A DNA stretch of 64,000 bases from Ianthella basta (lineage: Eukaryota; Porifera; Demospongiae; Verongiida; Ianthellidae): NCBI GenBank assembly GCA_964019415.1, contig OZ025869.1, positions 2,311,642-2,375,641 of the forward strand. The letters are read 5' to 3'. Numbering within the stretch: position 1 is the stretch's first letter; each line of letters opens with the position of its first letter. Below, in pieces: positions 12,601 through 27,600 of this stretch. The notes beneath the pieces were generated by a model, which saw only the letters and a list, made by a program, of their open reading frames with translations, had not been told where the DNA came from and searched no databases. The position numbers were made by a program, and so were the translations under genes.

Positions 12601-15600
12601 GGTGTCCCCTGCATGTATACCACGCCTTTCAAATTTGAATATGTAAGCAGCCATTTGTCAGCAAAGGCGATATGCTTTAGTGCTATTGGGGGCCAGGGAG
12701 GCTGGCTGTTTTGGAGAGGCGTCTGTCTAAAACAGTCACCATCATAGACAGGTTCCACTGTAATTGCATTCATATTCACTGTAGCAGATTCTAGCGACGA
12801 CAATGGTCAGCGAGGGCCTTCTTGGACACTGACATTGGTCGCTAATTATCACTACCAAGTCGCATGCATCATTTTTATTGACACAAACAACGTACATGAC
12901 ACGCAGTACACATTTGTGCATATACGTTTGCTAGCATTATGTACAAGTAGTGACATACAATATACAAGGTGATGCAAGCATGTACTAACCTGTCGCTGCA
13001 TGGGAGGAGTTGGTGTAACAGTTGGTGGAGCGGCTGGTGTAATTGATGGAGGAACTGAAGAAGCCACTCGTAGAACAGGGACACCAGTAAGGTGTATTGA
13101 AGCAGCAGAAGCCCACCGCGAAGAGGGAGAATGAGCACTCAGAACTACATTTGGGCCACCTTAGTGGAGATATAAACCAGACAATGATATAATGCATTTT
13201 AACGGAAACTGCCACATAATACAAAATGAATAGAGCAACTGTAATTATATTGGCATCACAGAACAACATTATCTGTAGACATGAGTTGATGGCTTAACTG
13301 AAAATGGGTACCTCTCAAATTGCCAACAGCAAGGAGAAGGAAGGAAGGTTCATTCAAATTCCTATCCTCGTTCACATTTTCTGCATAGATGCTTCGAATT
13401 ATGCCACATGTGATGCGTCCATTATTGAAGGATGAGAAGACTAAGAATCCGATTGTTTGGTTCTGAGAATAGGAACAATTGTAAAGGATGACATATCATA
13501 ATACTTCGTGATCGGCTACCAATCTCACAACTGCACTTACTGAATCACGAACATTCCCTCTTGGAATTTGGCTTTGAGGGTTGTATGTGTCTGCTCCATA
13601 CACAAAGTCGTGTACTGCATCTCTCTGACATGCAAACACATCATCAATGCCATCTCCACCCATCACTTGGTCTGCTGACACACCAACTGCCATCCATCCT
13701 TCAGCTGTTCCCTCCAACTCAAAGTATATTCTATCACTCCCAATCATCCTCCACTCGACATAAGCTATACAGCTTGCTCTCTGACAACCGGCGGGAAAAC
13801 CAAGCATTCCCTATAATGTGGACACAACCAAATACGTGATAAACATTTAGGATATATCAACAGCTCATTCCCACGTAGGCTTAATGTTACCACACACTCT
13901 TATGACTGAGACATTGTCCAAGTAGTGTCTATCTACAACTATCATATGTCTGTGAGCAACTAAATGACATTTTTTGCAGTACACTCAAGTGTGCGTGAAC
14001 TAGTGTGCTGACTCGCTTCACAGCCTGTATTCAATTCGATATTCAATATGTATATCTTGTGGTGGAGCATGACTGATGAAGCCATTCATGCACTAGACGT
14101 GACTACCCTATAAGTAGCAGTTATGACAGTCAGATAGCAGTGAGTGCATCATGATGCAATAGATAAGATTATTTCGACACAATGTGTGTGCTAAAATCAG
14201 CAGTGAGAAGCAAACTGTTGAATCACATTCAAGGTCTGCATTAATCCAGAAACTCTGCATGATTTGAAAGTGGAATGATGATATGGAATTTGTGAAGTAT
14301 ATACAAGATTGGCGGGGCAGCTACACATTAATACAATTCTTAAATAAGACAGCCAAGATATAACATGCTCTAAGAAGCATAATACTTCAATATCAATGCC
14401 GGGGCTCTTATATCCAGGCTAAATACGAAATGTGCGAAGGATACCATCCCAGACCTGAAAGAAGCCTGCATACTTTTCTAACAAGCCAAGGGTTGAATAG
14501 ATGACTGAACTCTTAGTGCTTTAGTGTATAGATGATAACTTGGAATCATATCACAGCAGAAGCCTAACAGTGGTGGAGCATGACCTACAAGCCTTGTGAA
14601 TGACTGGCAACTTCCTAAAACCTCATATCTCTTCTGGATGCTTTCTGCCAAACAAAACACCTGCTTGTGGGACTACCTAACATCATCTGTAACCTGCAGT
14701 TGGAACCTGTAAAATTCCCCCTGCAGTACTGCAATGTCACACCTTCACTCAGAACACCAATCTGGATTAACTAATCTGAACACACAAATTGATCTGCATG
14801 GACTTACGTAGACCAAGAACATGATATTATCATTTATCCTGTTTGGATCTGAATCTGACTTTAATAGGCACAGACACCTTTCAGTGGCAAGCAAGGCCAT
14901 GATAGAGAAAGTTTTTGACAGAAAGCTCCATTGGGGGCTAGCTAAACTGTGAGAAGATTGCTAAGTAGAAAAGATGTTGCCAGTATCATCCAGGGGCGTA
15001 GGAACCCTTTCAAAACTGCGCGAACGAAAATGCTGTGGACTCACTCTGTATACTTTGGTGAGATGGTCTGAGCACTTGCTAGCCAAATTATAGATTACAG
15101 AAGTGAGACAAGGCTAAAAATCTATGGGGGCCTGGTCCCCCTCTTTTGAAATCTGGGGGGGCCATGGCCCCCCTGGCCCCCATGGTTCCTACGCCTATGT
15201 CATCAATATGTCAAGAACCGCAGTCAGCAACCAAACCTCTCTTTATGACTATGAGATTAACCAATGACAGTGACCATGAACAGTTGAGCACAAGAAATGA
15301 TATATATTCTTTTAAAGGTCTTTAATACAATAAACTATTTTAAACAATCATAGGGGGAATTCCTAGAGTGCACCAGCAAGCAAAGATTTGAGAGATCAGT
15401 TGCTATGCAAATGCCTATAACAGACCTGACTGAATCTAAATACCTCAGTAACAAGTACTGACATACAATAATTATACAAGATGATGCAAGCAAGTACTGA
15501 CCTGTTGTTGCATGGGAGGAGCTGGTGTAACAGTTGGTGTAGCAGCTGGTGTAATTGATGGAGGAACTGAAGAAGCCACTCGTAGAACAGGGACACCAGT

Positions 15601-18600
15601 AAGGTGTATTGGAGCAGCAGGAGCCCACCGCGAAGAGGGAGAATGATAACTCAGAACTACATTTGGGCCACCTTAGTGGAGATATAGACCAGATAATGAT
15701 ATAATGCATTTTCACGGAAACTGACACATAATACAAAATGAATAGAGCAACTGTAATTATATTGGCATCACAGAACTACATTATCTGTAGACATGAAGTG
15801 ATGGCTTAACTGAAAATGTGTACCTCTCAAATTGCCAACAGCAAGGAGAAGGAAGGAAGGTTCATTCAAATTCCTATCCTCGTTCACATTTTCTGCATAG
15901 ATGCTTCGAATTATGCCACATCTGATGCGTCCATTATTGAAGGATGAGAAGACTAAGAATCCGATTGTTTGGTTCTGAGAATGGGAACAATTGTAAAGGA
16001 TGACATATCATAATACTTCGTGATCGGCTACCAATCTCACAACTGCACTTACTGAATCATGAACATTCCCTCTTGGAATTTGGCTTTGAGGATTGTATGT
16101 ATCTGCTCCATACACAAAGTCGTGTACTGCATCTCTCTGACATGCAAACACATCATCGATACCATCTCCGCCCATCACTCGGTCTGCTGACACACCAACT
16201 GCCACCCATCCTTCAGCTGCTCCCTCCAACTCAAAATATATTCTGTCACTACCAATCATCCTCCACTCGACATAAGCCAAACAGTTTGCTCTCTGACAAC
16301 CGGCGGGAAGACCAAGCATTCTCTAACATGTGAAGAAGGAACACATGCAATAATTGAAACTGATCAGTATTAGACCAATCATTTCTACATGTACATGTGT
16401 ATACATATAGGCTAGTAGTAACTCGCCTGATAAATGGCAATGAGATTATGAATTGGCTATAATGACAATAACCGTCATCAATCTATGGAAGGCTTGGTGC
16501 AAGCTAAAGATTAATTATTACTTATACACTCAACTTCTTCATTATTGTACATTTGTGATGTCAGAGCTGCTGTACTTCATCAACAGTGTGTATGAACATT
16601 TCTAAGCCATTAGTTTCTGGACGTTAGGTGTCCCCTGCATGTATACCATACCTTACAAATTTGAATATATAAGCAGCCATTAGTCAGCAAAGGCGATGTG
16701 CTTTATTGCTATTTGGGAGTCAGGGAGGCTGGCTGTTTTGGAGAGGTGCACGTGGCTGCCTAAAACAGTCACCATCATAGACAGGTTCCACTGTAATTGC
16801 ATTCATATTCACTGTAGCAGGTTCTAGCGACAATGGTCAGCGAGGGCCTTCTTGGACACTGACATTGGTCGCTATTTATTACTTCCCAATCGCATGCATC
16901 ATTTTCATTGACACAAACAACATGATACGCAGTACACATTTGTGCATATACGTTTGCTAGCATTATGTACAAGTACTGACATACAATATACAAGGTGATG
17001 CAAGCATGTACTGACCTGTTGTTGCATGGGAGGAGTTGGTGTAACAGTTGGTGTAGCAGCTGGTGTAATTGATGGAAGAACTGAAGAAGCCACTCGTACA
17101 ACAGGGACACCAGTAAGGTGTGTTGCAGCATCAGAAGCCCACCGCGAAGAATGAAAACTAAGGACAACATTTGGGCCACCTTAGGGGGGGGATATAAGCC
17201 AAGCAGACAGTGACATAACGTATTTAACGGAGACTGCCACAAAATACAAAAATAATAGGGCAACTATTTATTGGCATCAGAGACCAACATTATCTGTAGA
17301 CATAAATTGATGGCTTAAATGTAAAAGTGTACCTCTCAAATTGCCAACAGCAAGGAGAAGGAAGGAAGGTTCATTCAAATTCCTATCCTCATTCACATTT
17401 TCTGCATAGATGCTTCGAATTATGCCACATGTGATGCGTCCATTATTGAAAGATGAGAAGACTAAGAATCCGATAGTTTGGTTCTGAGAATAGGAACAAT
17501 TGTAAAGGATGACATATCATAATACTTCTAAGTATAATTATGTCGGCTAACAATCTCACAACTCCACTCACTGAATCACGAATATTCTGTCTTGTGCTTT
17601 GAGCATTGTATGTGTCTGCTCCATACACAAAGTCTTGTCCTACATCTCTCTGACATGCAAACACATCGTCGATACCATCTCCGCCCATCACTCGGTCTGC
17701 TGACACACCAACAGCCACCCATCCTTCAGCTGCTCCTTCCAACTCAAAATATATTCTGTCACTACCAATCATTCTCCACTCGACATAAGCCAAACAGTTT
17801 GCTCTCTGACAACCGGCTGGAAAACCAAGCATTCCCTAACATGTGAAGAAGGAACACATGCAATAATTGAAACTGATCAGTATTAGACCAATCATTTCTA
17901 CATGTACACGTGTATACATATAGGCTAGTAGTAACTCACCTGATGAATAGCAATGAGATTATGAATTGGCTATAATGACATTAACCGTCATCAATCTATG
18001 GAAGGCTTGGTGCAAGCTAAAGATTAATTATTACTTATACACTCAACTTATTTCTTATTGTATATTTGTGATGTCAGAGCTGCTGTACTTCATCAACAGC
18101 ATGTATGAACATTTCTATGTCATTTGTTTCTGGACGTTAGGTGTCCCCTGCATGTATACCACGCCTTTCAAATTTGAATATGTAAGCAGCCATTTGTCAG
18201 CAAAGGCGATATGCTTTAGTGCTATTGGGGGTCAGGGAGGCTGGCTGTTTTGGAGAGGTGCACGTGGCTGCCTAAAACAGTCACCATCATAGACTGGTTC
18301 CACTGTAATTGCATTCATGTTCACTGTAGCAGGTTCTAGCGACAATGGTCAGCGAGGGCCGTCTTGGACACTGACATTGGTCACTATTTATTTTGAACCT
18401 CAGCCTATACTTATTAATATGAATAACTGTTCGGTATCTAATGCTCACTCAGTGAAATTAAGCATGTCATCAAAAAGCAGTTGTAGGCTGCAGTGGTAAA
18501 TACTGCAAACTACGACAGGTCCAACTATAGTCCCAAGTATGACAGCCGATCTCAATCATGATTTTTTACTCATATGGCAACAGACAGCACGGCCATGGAG

Positions 18601-21600
18601 CAACATGTATAATATAGGAATTACAATACAGTGTGGTTATAATGTGCAGACAGGTTCAATCTTGTAAACTCTATAGGACTGGCTGGCAAGTGTGACTAGT
18701 TCATGGTGTCATGCGAAGACTCCTGTGTGGCTAGGTATTGACATGCATATCTATCACCGAACTTCGCAATAGCCAAGACTTGATTAAATGAAAGCAAAAC
18801 ATTTCAACAACTATGGAGTTAATTGTCATCGTCAGTGGCGAATACAAAACAGAGGATAGGCTTGCTTTAATTACACTAGCCATATCCATCATTAACGTTG
18901 TACGAAAGCTGTTATATATAGCAGTTATTAGCAGCTGTTTGTTACCCTTGTATGTTTTAGTGGCCATCACCTATTATACACGTATAATTGGTACTGTCGT
19001 GTGTGCAATTAGTGCTGCGTGTGTTTGCTTGCTAAATTACAACCTATTTTAAACTGATATGTAATTATAGTGAGAATGAGGACAACCTAGTATTGGTGTT
19101 GACAAAAACACGTTTGGATTACATATCACTGTTTCAAAGAAGCAATTATCATGTGCCTCTTTAAATGCCTCAGTGTAGTAGAAGAAAATGGAACACTATG
19201 ATTCAACTCTATCATCTGTAGAAGGCTACAGTGAAACCCACCCAAGACAACCGCCTATGAGCCATGCAGTTCTAAATACATAACCTTTATAGAGAGGTTG
19301 CTGCCCTACAGAGGTAGATTGCATGGGATTTAGTGCTATTGATGCTGGCTGTTTTAGGGAGGTGGCTGCCTAACACAGTGACCATGCATCTTAGAAAGGT
19401 TCTACTGTAGTGTGTTTGGTGTCAATTTCTTTCCACCAGTAATTTTAGTCAATTAATGAATTTCCTTGTACATACTGTAGCAGATGTGGTCTATCACTCA
19501 CTACTTTTTGGGTTCAAAGCTCCCACATTGATCAATGAAATTAACATTCAAGCTATTAACAAAGAATTATATGAAATTACCATTTTAAATTGTTGTAGAT
19601 TAAGTTGACAATTCCAAAAAAGACAACTAAATTGTTTCTCATCAGATAGCTGTACAACTATGCACATTGAAGCAATATATTGCAGCTATCTTCGGCTATA
19701 ATATATGTTTAGCTAGTAGAAAGAAATACTCTTGACATGAATGTACTCACCATGGGAGGTGCCAAAACCACTTGGGCAGCAGAAGCCCACCTTGCATTAT
19801 TGGCATGTGCAGCAAGGGCAACGTCTTGGCCTGTTGGAGCTATATATGCAGTGAAATCAAACAGTAACTTGTCACAGTCACTGCAAGAGGAGTACAGCTA
19901 TACAATGATGGTGACATGTGTGTGACATTTCAGGTGATATCAGAATACACACTGCATTTGAAGATAGACGCAAATACCTCTTGTATCACCGAGAGCAAGG
20001 AGAAGAAAGGCACTCTGAGCCAAATTCCTGTCCTCATTCACATTATCTGCAAGGATACTCCGAGTGAATGTGCAGGAGATTCGTCCACCACTGAAGGATG
20101 AGCTGATCAGTTGGAATCCATTTTGGTTCTAATAGCAGGTTGGAAAGGTATAGGAAGTGTACTGTTAAACTGCACTGTCTACTTCCATTCACATCATGAT
20201 ACTTACTGAATCACGCATATTCCCTCTGGGTGATTGGTTCTGAGGATTGAATGTGTCCTGGGCATACACCACATCAGTTGTGGCATCTCTCTGACATGCA
20301 AACACATCATCGATACCATCTCCACCCATCACTCGGTCTGCTGACACACCAATAGCCACCCATCCATCGGCTGCTCCCTCCAGTTCAAACTGTACAACAT
20401 TGTTGGATACCACTGTCCACTGAATGTAAGCTGTACAGATAGCTCTGTCACAACCAGCAGGAAAGCCAAGCATTCCCTAACACATGAATTGGTGACAATG
20501 CAGTAATGAATAAAAATGAAAGGTTAGCGATCCTAGGCTTCTGTCTGTCTAAGGTGATGGCTACTGATCAGCAAAGCTATGGAATAATAAGCTGGCAGTT
20601 ACAGGACACTAACAAGCATGTAGACGCTGTGTGGCATTGGGAGCTGAAGAAGACCCTCAAATTTTGAACCTCAGCCTATACTTTCTTAATATGAATAACT
20701 GTTTAGTATTTAATTAATGCTCACTCAGTGAAATTAAGCATGTCATCAAAAAGCGGTTGTAGGTTGCAGTGGTAAATACTGCAAACTACGATAGGTCCAA
20801 CTATAGTCCCAAGTTGGACAGCCGATCTCGATCATGATTTTTTACTCATGCCTACGACACCAAACAGCACGGCCATGGAGCAACATGTATAATATAGGAA
20901 TTACAATACAGTGTGGTTATAATGTGCAGACAGGTTCAATCTTGTAAACTCTATAGGACTGGCTGGCAAGTGTGACTAGTTCATGGTGTCATGCGAAGAC
21001 TCCTGTGTGGCTAGGTATTGACATGCGTATCTATCTATCACCAAATTTCACTAGCCAAGACTTAAATAAATGAAAGCAAAACGTTTCAATAACTATGCAG
21101 TTAATTGTCAATGTCAGTGGCGAATACAAAACAGAGGATAGGCTTGCTTTAATTACACTAGCCATATCTATCATTAATGTTGTACAAAAGCTGTTATATG
21201 TAGCAGTTATTAGCAGCTGTTTGTTACCCTTGTATGTTTTAGTGGCCATCACCTATTATACATGTATAATTGGTACTGTCGTGTGTGCAATTAGTGCTGC
21301 GTGTGTTTGCTTGCTAAATTACAACCTATTTTAAACTGATATGTAATTATAGTGAGAATGAGGACAACCTAGTATTGGTGTTGACAAAAACATGTTTGGA
21401 TTCCATTCACAACCAAGTGAGATTCATTGCCATGTGGACCATTTTCAATAATGAAAGGAGAATCGGCCGTCAAATTGGAGACTTCAGCGAACACTGGTAT
21501 CTGTTAGAGGAGTAAGTATACAAGTATCTGTGGTATGCAGACACTATACATATTCTTTGGAAACCGCTACATGCATGCATATAGATTCGAAGAGATTGTT

Positions 21601-24600
21601 TAAAATAGTATGAAGTAGAAAATCACTGCACAGGACTGACAGAAACACTGTAGAAACAAAGAAAGGCTGTAGCTAGAAAGTGGCTCACACTTAGCATTGC
21701 AATAACTGAAGAACACCACTAAAGTACAGTCACGTGTGCAATTAGTGCTGCAAGTGTTTGCTTGCTAAATTACAACCTATTTTAAACTGATATGTAATTA
21801 TAGTGAGTATGAGGACAACTTACTATGGTGTTGACAAAAACACGTTTGGATTACATACCACTGTTTCAAAGAAGCAATTATCATGTGCCTCTTTAAATGC
21901 CTCAGTGTAGTAGAAGAAAATGGAACACTATGATTCAACTCTATCATCTGTAGAAGGCTACAGTGAAACCCACCCAAGACAACCGCTTATGAGCCAGTTC
22001 TAACTGCATAACCTTTATAGAGAGGTTGCTGCCCTACAGAGGTAGATTGCATGGGATTTAGTGCTATTGATGCTGGCTGTTTTAGGGAGGTGGCTGCCTA
22101 ACACAGTGACCATGCATCTTAGAAAGGTTCTACTGTAGTGTGTTTGGTGTCAATTTCTTTCCACCAGTAATTTTAGTCAATTAACGAATTTCCTTGTACA
22201 TACTGTAGCAGATGTGGTCTATCACTCACTATATTTTGGGTTCAAAACTCCCACATTGATCAATGAAATTTGCATTCAAGCTAACAAGGAATTATATGAA
22301 TTTACCAATTTAAATTATTGTAGATTAAGTTGACAATTCCAAAGAAGACAACTAAATTGTTTCTCATCAGATAGCTGTACAACTATGCACATTGAAGCAA
22401 TATAAATTGCAGCTATCTTCAGCTATAATATATGTGAGTGTCGCCAGTAGAAATCGCACCTTAGCACGAATCAGCATTCTCGGAAGATGGCCACTGAAAA
22501 TTGGCAAGTTTCAAGAAACAAAAAGTGGCATTCAACAATATCGTCACAGAGTTTCGTAATTAACAGCACAATTTGTACCTTTTGATGGTAGAAGTCGGCC
22601 CTGAACTGGTATATTCCAAGTCCACTTGCAGTTCTCTGAATGGGCTTCTCATAGCTGGAAATGTCAGTATCCATCTACTAACAGGCTCATTATCACTATA
22701 CTACACGACAACTGCTGTTATAGCATTGAAAAACAACAATACAATGGAAAATCGGACGAAATTAGACAGGAGTGAACAACACGTCGCCATTTTTATTGCT
22801 ATTTTGTATCCTGTGTATGTAAATAAAGTGGCGAGGGGGGTTTGTTCAACTGACGATTTCTCGTCAATAGAAGTGCGGATTCACTTCAAACTTGTTGAAC
22901 GTTCAAAGGATACTTGTGGCTACCTAAATAGTGAAAAGTGTCAAAATTGGCCAAATGCGTTAAGGCGCGATTTCTATTGACGACCCTCACATATGTTTAG
23001 CTAGTAGAAAGAAATACTCTTGACGTGAATGTACTCACCTTGGGAGGTGCCAAAACCACTTGGGCAGCAGAAGCCCACCTTGCATTATTGGCATGTGCAG
23101 CAAGGACAACGTCTTGGCCTGTTGGAGCTAGGCAGTGAAATCAAACAGTAACTTGTCACAGTCACTGCAAGAGGAGTACAACTATACAATGGTGGTGACG
23201 TGTGTGACATTTCAGGTGATATCAAGATGCACACTGCATTTGAAGATAAACGCAAATACCTCTTGTATCACTGAGAGCAAGGAGAAGAAAGGCACTCTGA
23301 GCCAAATTCCTGTCCTCATTCACATTATCTGCGAGGATGCTCCGAGTGAATGTGCAGAAGATTCGTCCACCACTGAAGGATGAGCTGATCAATTGGAATC
23401 CATTTTGGTTCTAATAGCAGGTTGGAAAGGTATAGGAAGCCTACTGTTAAACTGCACTGTCTACTTCCATTCACATCATGATATATACTTACTGAATCAC
23501 GCATATTCCCTCTAGTTGCTTGGTTCTGAGGATTGAATGTGTCCTGGGCATACACCACATCAGTTGTGGCATCTCTCTGACATGCAAACACATCATCGAT
23601 ACCATCTCCACCCATCACTCGGTCTGCTGACACACCAACAGCCACCCATCCATTGGCTGTTCCCTCCAGCTCAAAGTATATTCTATCACTGCCAATCATC
23701 CTCCACTCGACATAAGCTATACAGCTTGCTTTCTGACAACCGGCGGGAAAACCAAGCATTCCCTAAAATGTGGACACAACCAAATACGTGATAAACATTT
23801 AGGATATATCAACAGCACATTCCCATGTAGGCTTAATGTTACCACACACTCTTATGACTGAGACATTGTCCAAGTAGTGTCTATCTACAACTATCATATG
23901 TCTGTGAGCAACTAAATGACATTTTTTGCAGTACACTCAAGTGTGCGTGAACTAGTGTGCTGACTCGCTTCACAGCCTGTATTCAATTCGATATTCAATA
24001 CGTACATCTTGTGGTGGAGCATGACTGATGAAGCCATTCATGCACTAGACATGACTACCCTATAATTAGAAGTTATGACAGTCAGATAGCAGTGAGTGCA
24101 TCATGATGCAATAGATAAGATTATTTAAACACAATGTGTGTGCTAAAATCAGCAGTGAGAAGCAAACTGTCGAATCACATTCAAGGTCTGCATTAATCCA
24201 GAAATTCTGCATGATTTGAAAGTGGAATGATGATATAGAATTTGTGAAGTATATACAAGATTGGCGGGGCAGCTACACATTAATACAATTCTTAAATACG
24301 TCAACCAAGATATAACATGCACTAAGAAGCATAATACTTCAATATCAATGCAGGGGCTCTTATATCCTGACTAAATACAAAATGTTACTTATACACTTAA
24401 CTTATTTATTATTGTATATTTGTGATGTCAGAGGTGCTGTACTTCATCAACGGCGTGTATGAACATTTCAATGTCATTTGTTTCTGGACGTTAGGTGTCC
24501 CCTGCATGTATACCACGCCTTTCAAAATTGAATATGTAAGCAGCCATTTGTCAGCAAAGGCGATATGCTTTAGTGCTATTGGGGGTCAGGGAGGCTAGCT

Positions 24601-27600
24601 GTTTTGGAGAGGCGGCTGTCTAAAACAGTCACCTTCATAGACAGGTTCCACTGTAATTGCATTCATATTCACTGTAGCAGGTTCTAGTGACAATGGTCAG
24701 CGAGGGCCGTCTTGGACACTGACATTGGTCGCTATTTATCACTTCCCAATTGCATGTATCATTTTCATTGACTCAAACAACATGACACGCAGTACACATT
24801 TGTGCATATACGTTTGCTAGCATTATGTACAAGTACTGACATACAATAAACGAGGTGATGCAAAGCATATACTGACCTGTTGTTGAATGGGAGGAGTTGG
24901 TGTAACAGTTGGTGTAGCAGCTGGTGTAATTGATGGAGGAACTGAAGAAGCCACTGGTAGAACAGGGACACCAGTAAGGTGTATTGGAGCAGCAGAAGCC
25001 CTCCGCGAAGAGGAAAAATGATAACTCAGAACTACATTTGGGCCACCTTAGTGGAGATATAAACCAGACAATGATATAATGCGTGTTAATGGGAACTGCC
25101 ACATAATACAAAATGAATAGAGCAACTATAATTATATTGGCATCACAGAACAACATTATCTGTAGACATGAAGTGATGGCTTAAATGTAAAAGTGTACCT
25201 CTCAAATTGCCAACAGCAAGGAGAAGGAAGGAAGGCTCATTCAAATTCCTATCCTCGTTCACATTTTCTGCATAGATGTTTCGAATTATGCCACATGAGA
25301 TGCGTCCATTACTGAAGGATGAGAAGACTAAGAATCCGATAGTTTGGTTCTGAGAATGGGAACAATTGTAAAGGATGACATATCATAATACTTCGTGATC
25401 GGCTACCAATCTCACAACTGCACTTACTGAATCACGAACATTCCCTCTTGGAATTTGGCTTTGAGGGTTGTATGTGTCTGCTCCATACACAAAGTCGTGT
25501 ACTGCATCTCTCTGACATGCAAACACATCATCAATGCCATCTCCACCCATCACTTGGTCTGCTGACACACCAACAGCCACCCATCCTTCAGCTGTTCCCT
25601 CCAACTCAAAGTATATTCTATCACTCCCAATCATCCTCCACTCGACATAAACTATACAGCTTGCTCTCTGACAACCGGCGGGAAAACCAAGCATTCTCTA
25701 ACATGTGAAGAAGGAACACATGCAATAATTGAAACTGATCAGTATTAGACCAATCATTTCTACATGTACATGTGTATACATATAGGCTAGTAGTAACTCG
25801 CCTGATAAATGGCAATGAGATTATGAATTGGCTATAATGACAATAACCGTCATCAATCTATGGAAGGCTTGGTGCAAGCTAAAGATTAATTATTACTTAT
25901 ACACTCAACTTCTTCATTATTGTACATTTGTGATGTCAGAGCTGCTGTACTTCATCAACAGTGTGTATGAACATTTCAATGTCATTTGTTTCTGGACGTT
26001 AGGTGTCCCCTGCATGTATACCACGCCTTGCAAATTTGAATATGTAAGCAGCCATTTGTCAGCAAAGGCGATATGCTTTAGTGCTATTGGGGGCCAGGGA
26101 GGCTGGCTGTTTTGGAGAGGCGTCTGTCTAAAACAGTCACCATCATAGACAGGTTCCACTGTAATTGCATTCATATTCACTGTAGCAGATTCTAGCGACG
26201 ACAATGGTCAGCGAGGGCCTTCTTGGACACTGACATTGGTCGCTATTTATCACTACCAAGTCGCATGCATCATTTTTATTGACACAAACAACGTACATGA
26301 CACACAGTACACATTTGTGCATATACGTTTGCTAGCATTATGTACAAGTAGTGACATACAATATACAAGGTGATGCAAGCATGTACTAACCTGTCGCTGC
26401 ATGGGAGGAGTTGGTGTAACAGTTGGTGGAGCGGCTGGTGTAATTGATGGAGGAACTGAAGAAGCCACTCGTAGAACAGGGACACCAGTAAGGTGTATTG
26501 AAGCAGCAGAAGCCCACCGCGAAGAGGGAGAATGAGCACTCAGAACTACATTTGGGCCACCTTAGTGGAGATATAGACCAGACAATGATATAATGCATTT
26601 TAACGGAAACTGCCACATAATACAAAATGAATAGAGCAACTATAATTATATTGGCATCACAGAACAACATTATCTGTAGACATGAGTTGATGGCTTAACT
26701 GAAAATGGGTACCTCTCAAATTGCCAACAGCAAGGAGAAGGAAGGAAGGTTCATTCAAATTCCTATCCTCGTTCACATTTTCTGCATAGATGCTTCGAAT
26801 TATGCCACATGTGATGCGTCCATTATTGAAGGATGAGAAGACTAAGAATCCGATTGTTTGGTTCTGAGAATGGGAACAATTGTAAAGGATGACATATTAT
26901 AATACTTCGTGATCGGCTACCAATCTCACCACTGCACTTACTGAATCATGAACATTCCCTCTTGGAATTTGGCTTTGAGGGTTGTATGTGTCTGCTCCAT
27001 ACACAAAGTCGTGTACTGCATCTCTCTGACATGCAAACACATCATCGATACCATCTCCACCCATCCTCTGGTCTGCTGACACACCAACTGCCACCCATCC
27101 TTCAGCTGCTCCCTCCAACTCAAAGTATATTCTATCACTGCCAATCATCCTCCACCTGACATAAGCTATACAGCTTGCTCTCTGACAACCGGCGGGAAAA
27201 CCAAGCATTCCCTATAATGTGGACACAACCAAATACGTGATAAACATTTAGGATATATCAACAGCTCATTCCCACGTAGGCTTAATGTTACCACACACTC
27301 TTATGACTGAGACATTGTCCAAGTAGTGTCTATCTACAACTATCATATGTCTGTGAGCAACTAAATGACATTTATTGCAGTACACTCAAGTGTGCGTGAA
27401 CTAGTGTGCTGACTCGCTTCACAGCCTGAATTCAATTCGATATTCAATATGTATATCTTGTGGTGGAGCATGACTGATGAAGCCATTCATGCACTAGACG
27501 TGACTACCCTATAAGTAGCAGTTATGACAGTCAGATAGCAGTGAGTGCATCATGATGCAATAGATAAGATTATTTCGACACAATGTGTGTGCTAAAATCA

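Larger units (their letters stand above)
4020..17120. repeat. 13-kb tandem macro-repeat, copy 1
   Basis: Block holding cassettes A14 to A9. It corresponds to 17121-30521 in the same orientation. Matching landmarks: A14 exon start 4740 with 17835; 6853 with 18813; MITE 10541 with 22434; A10 exon start 13810 with 27211; short repeat 14991 with 28392; A9 16322 with 29723. Offsets step from about 13.1 kb to 11.96, 11.89 and 13.4 kb, because single-cassette segments differ between the copies. Sequence similarity runs through introns as well as exons, so the duplication is recent. Confidence 0.85.
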
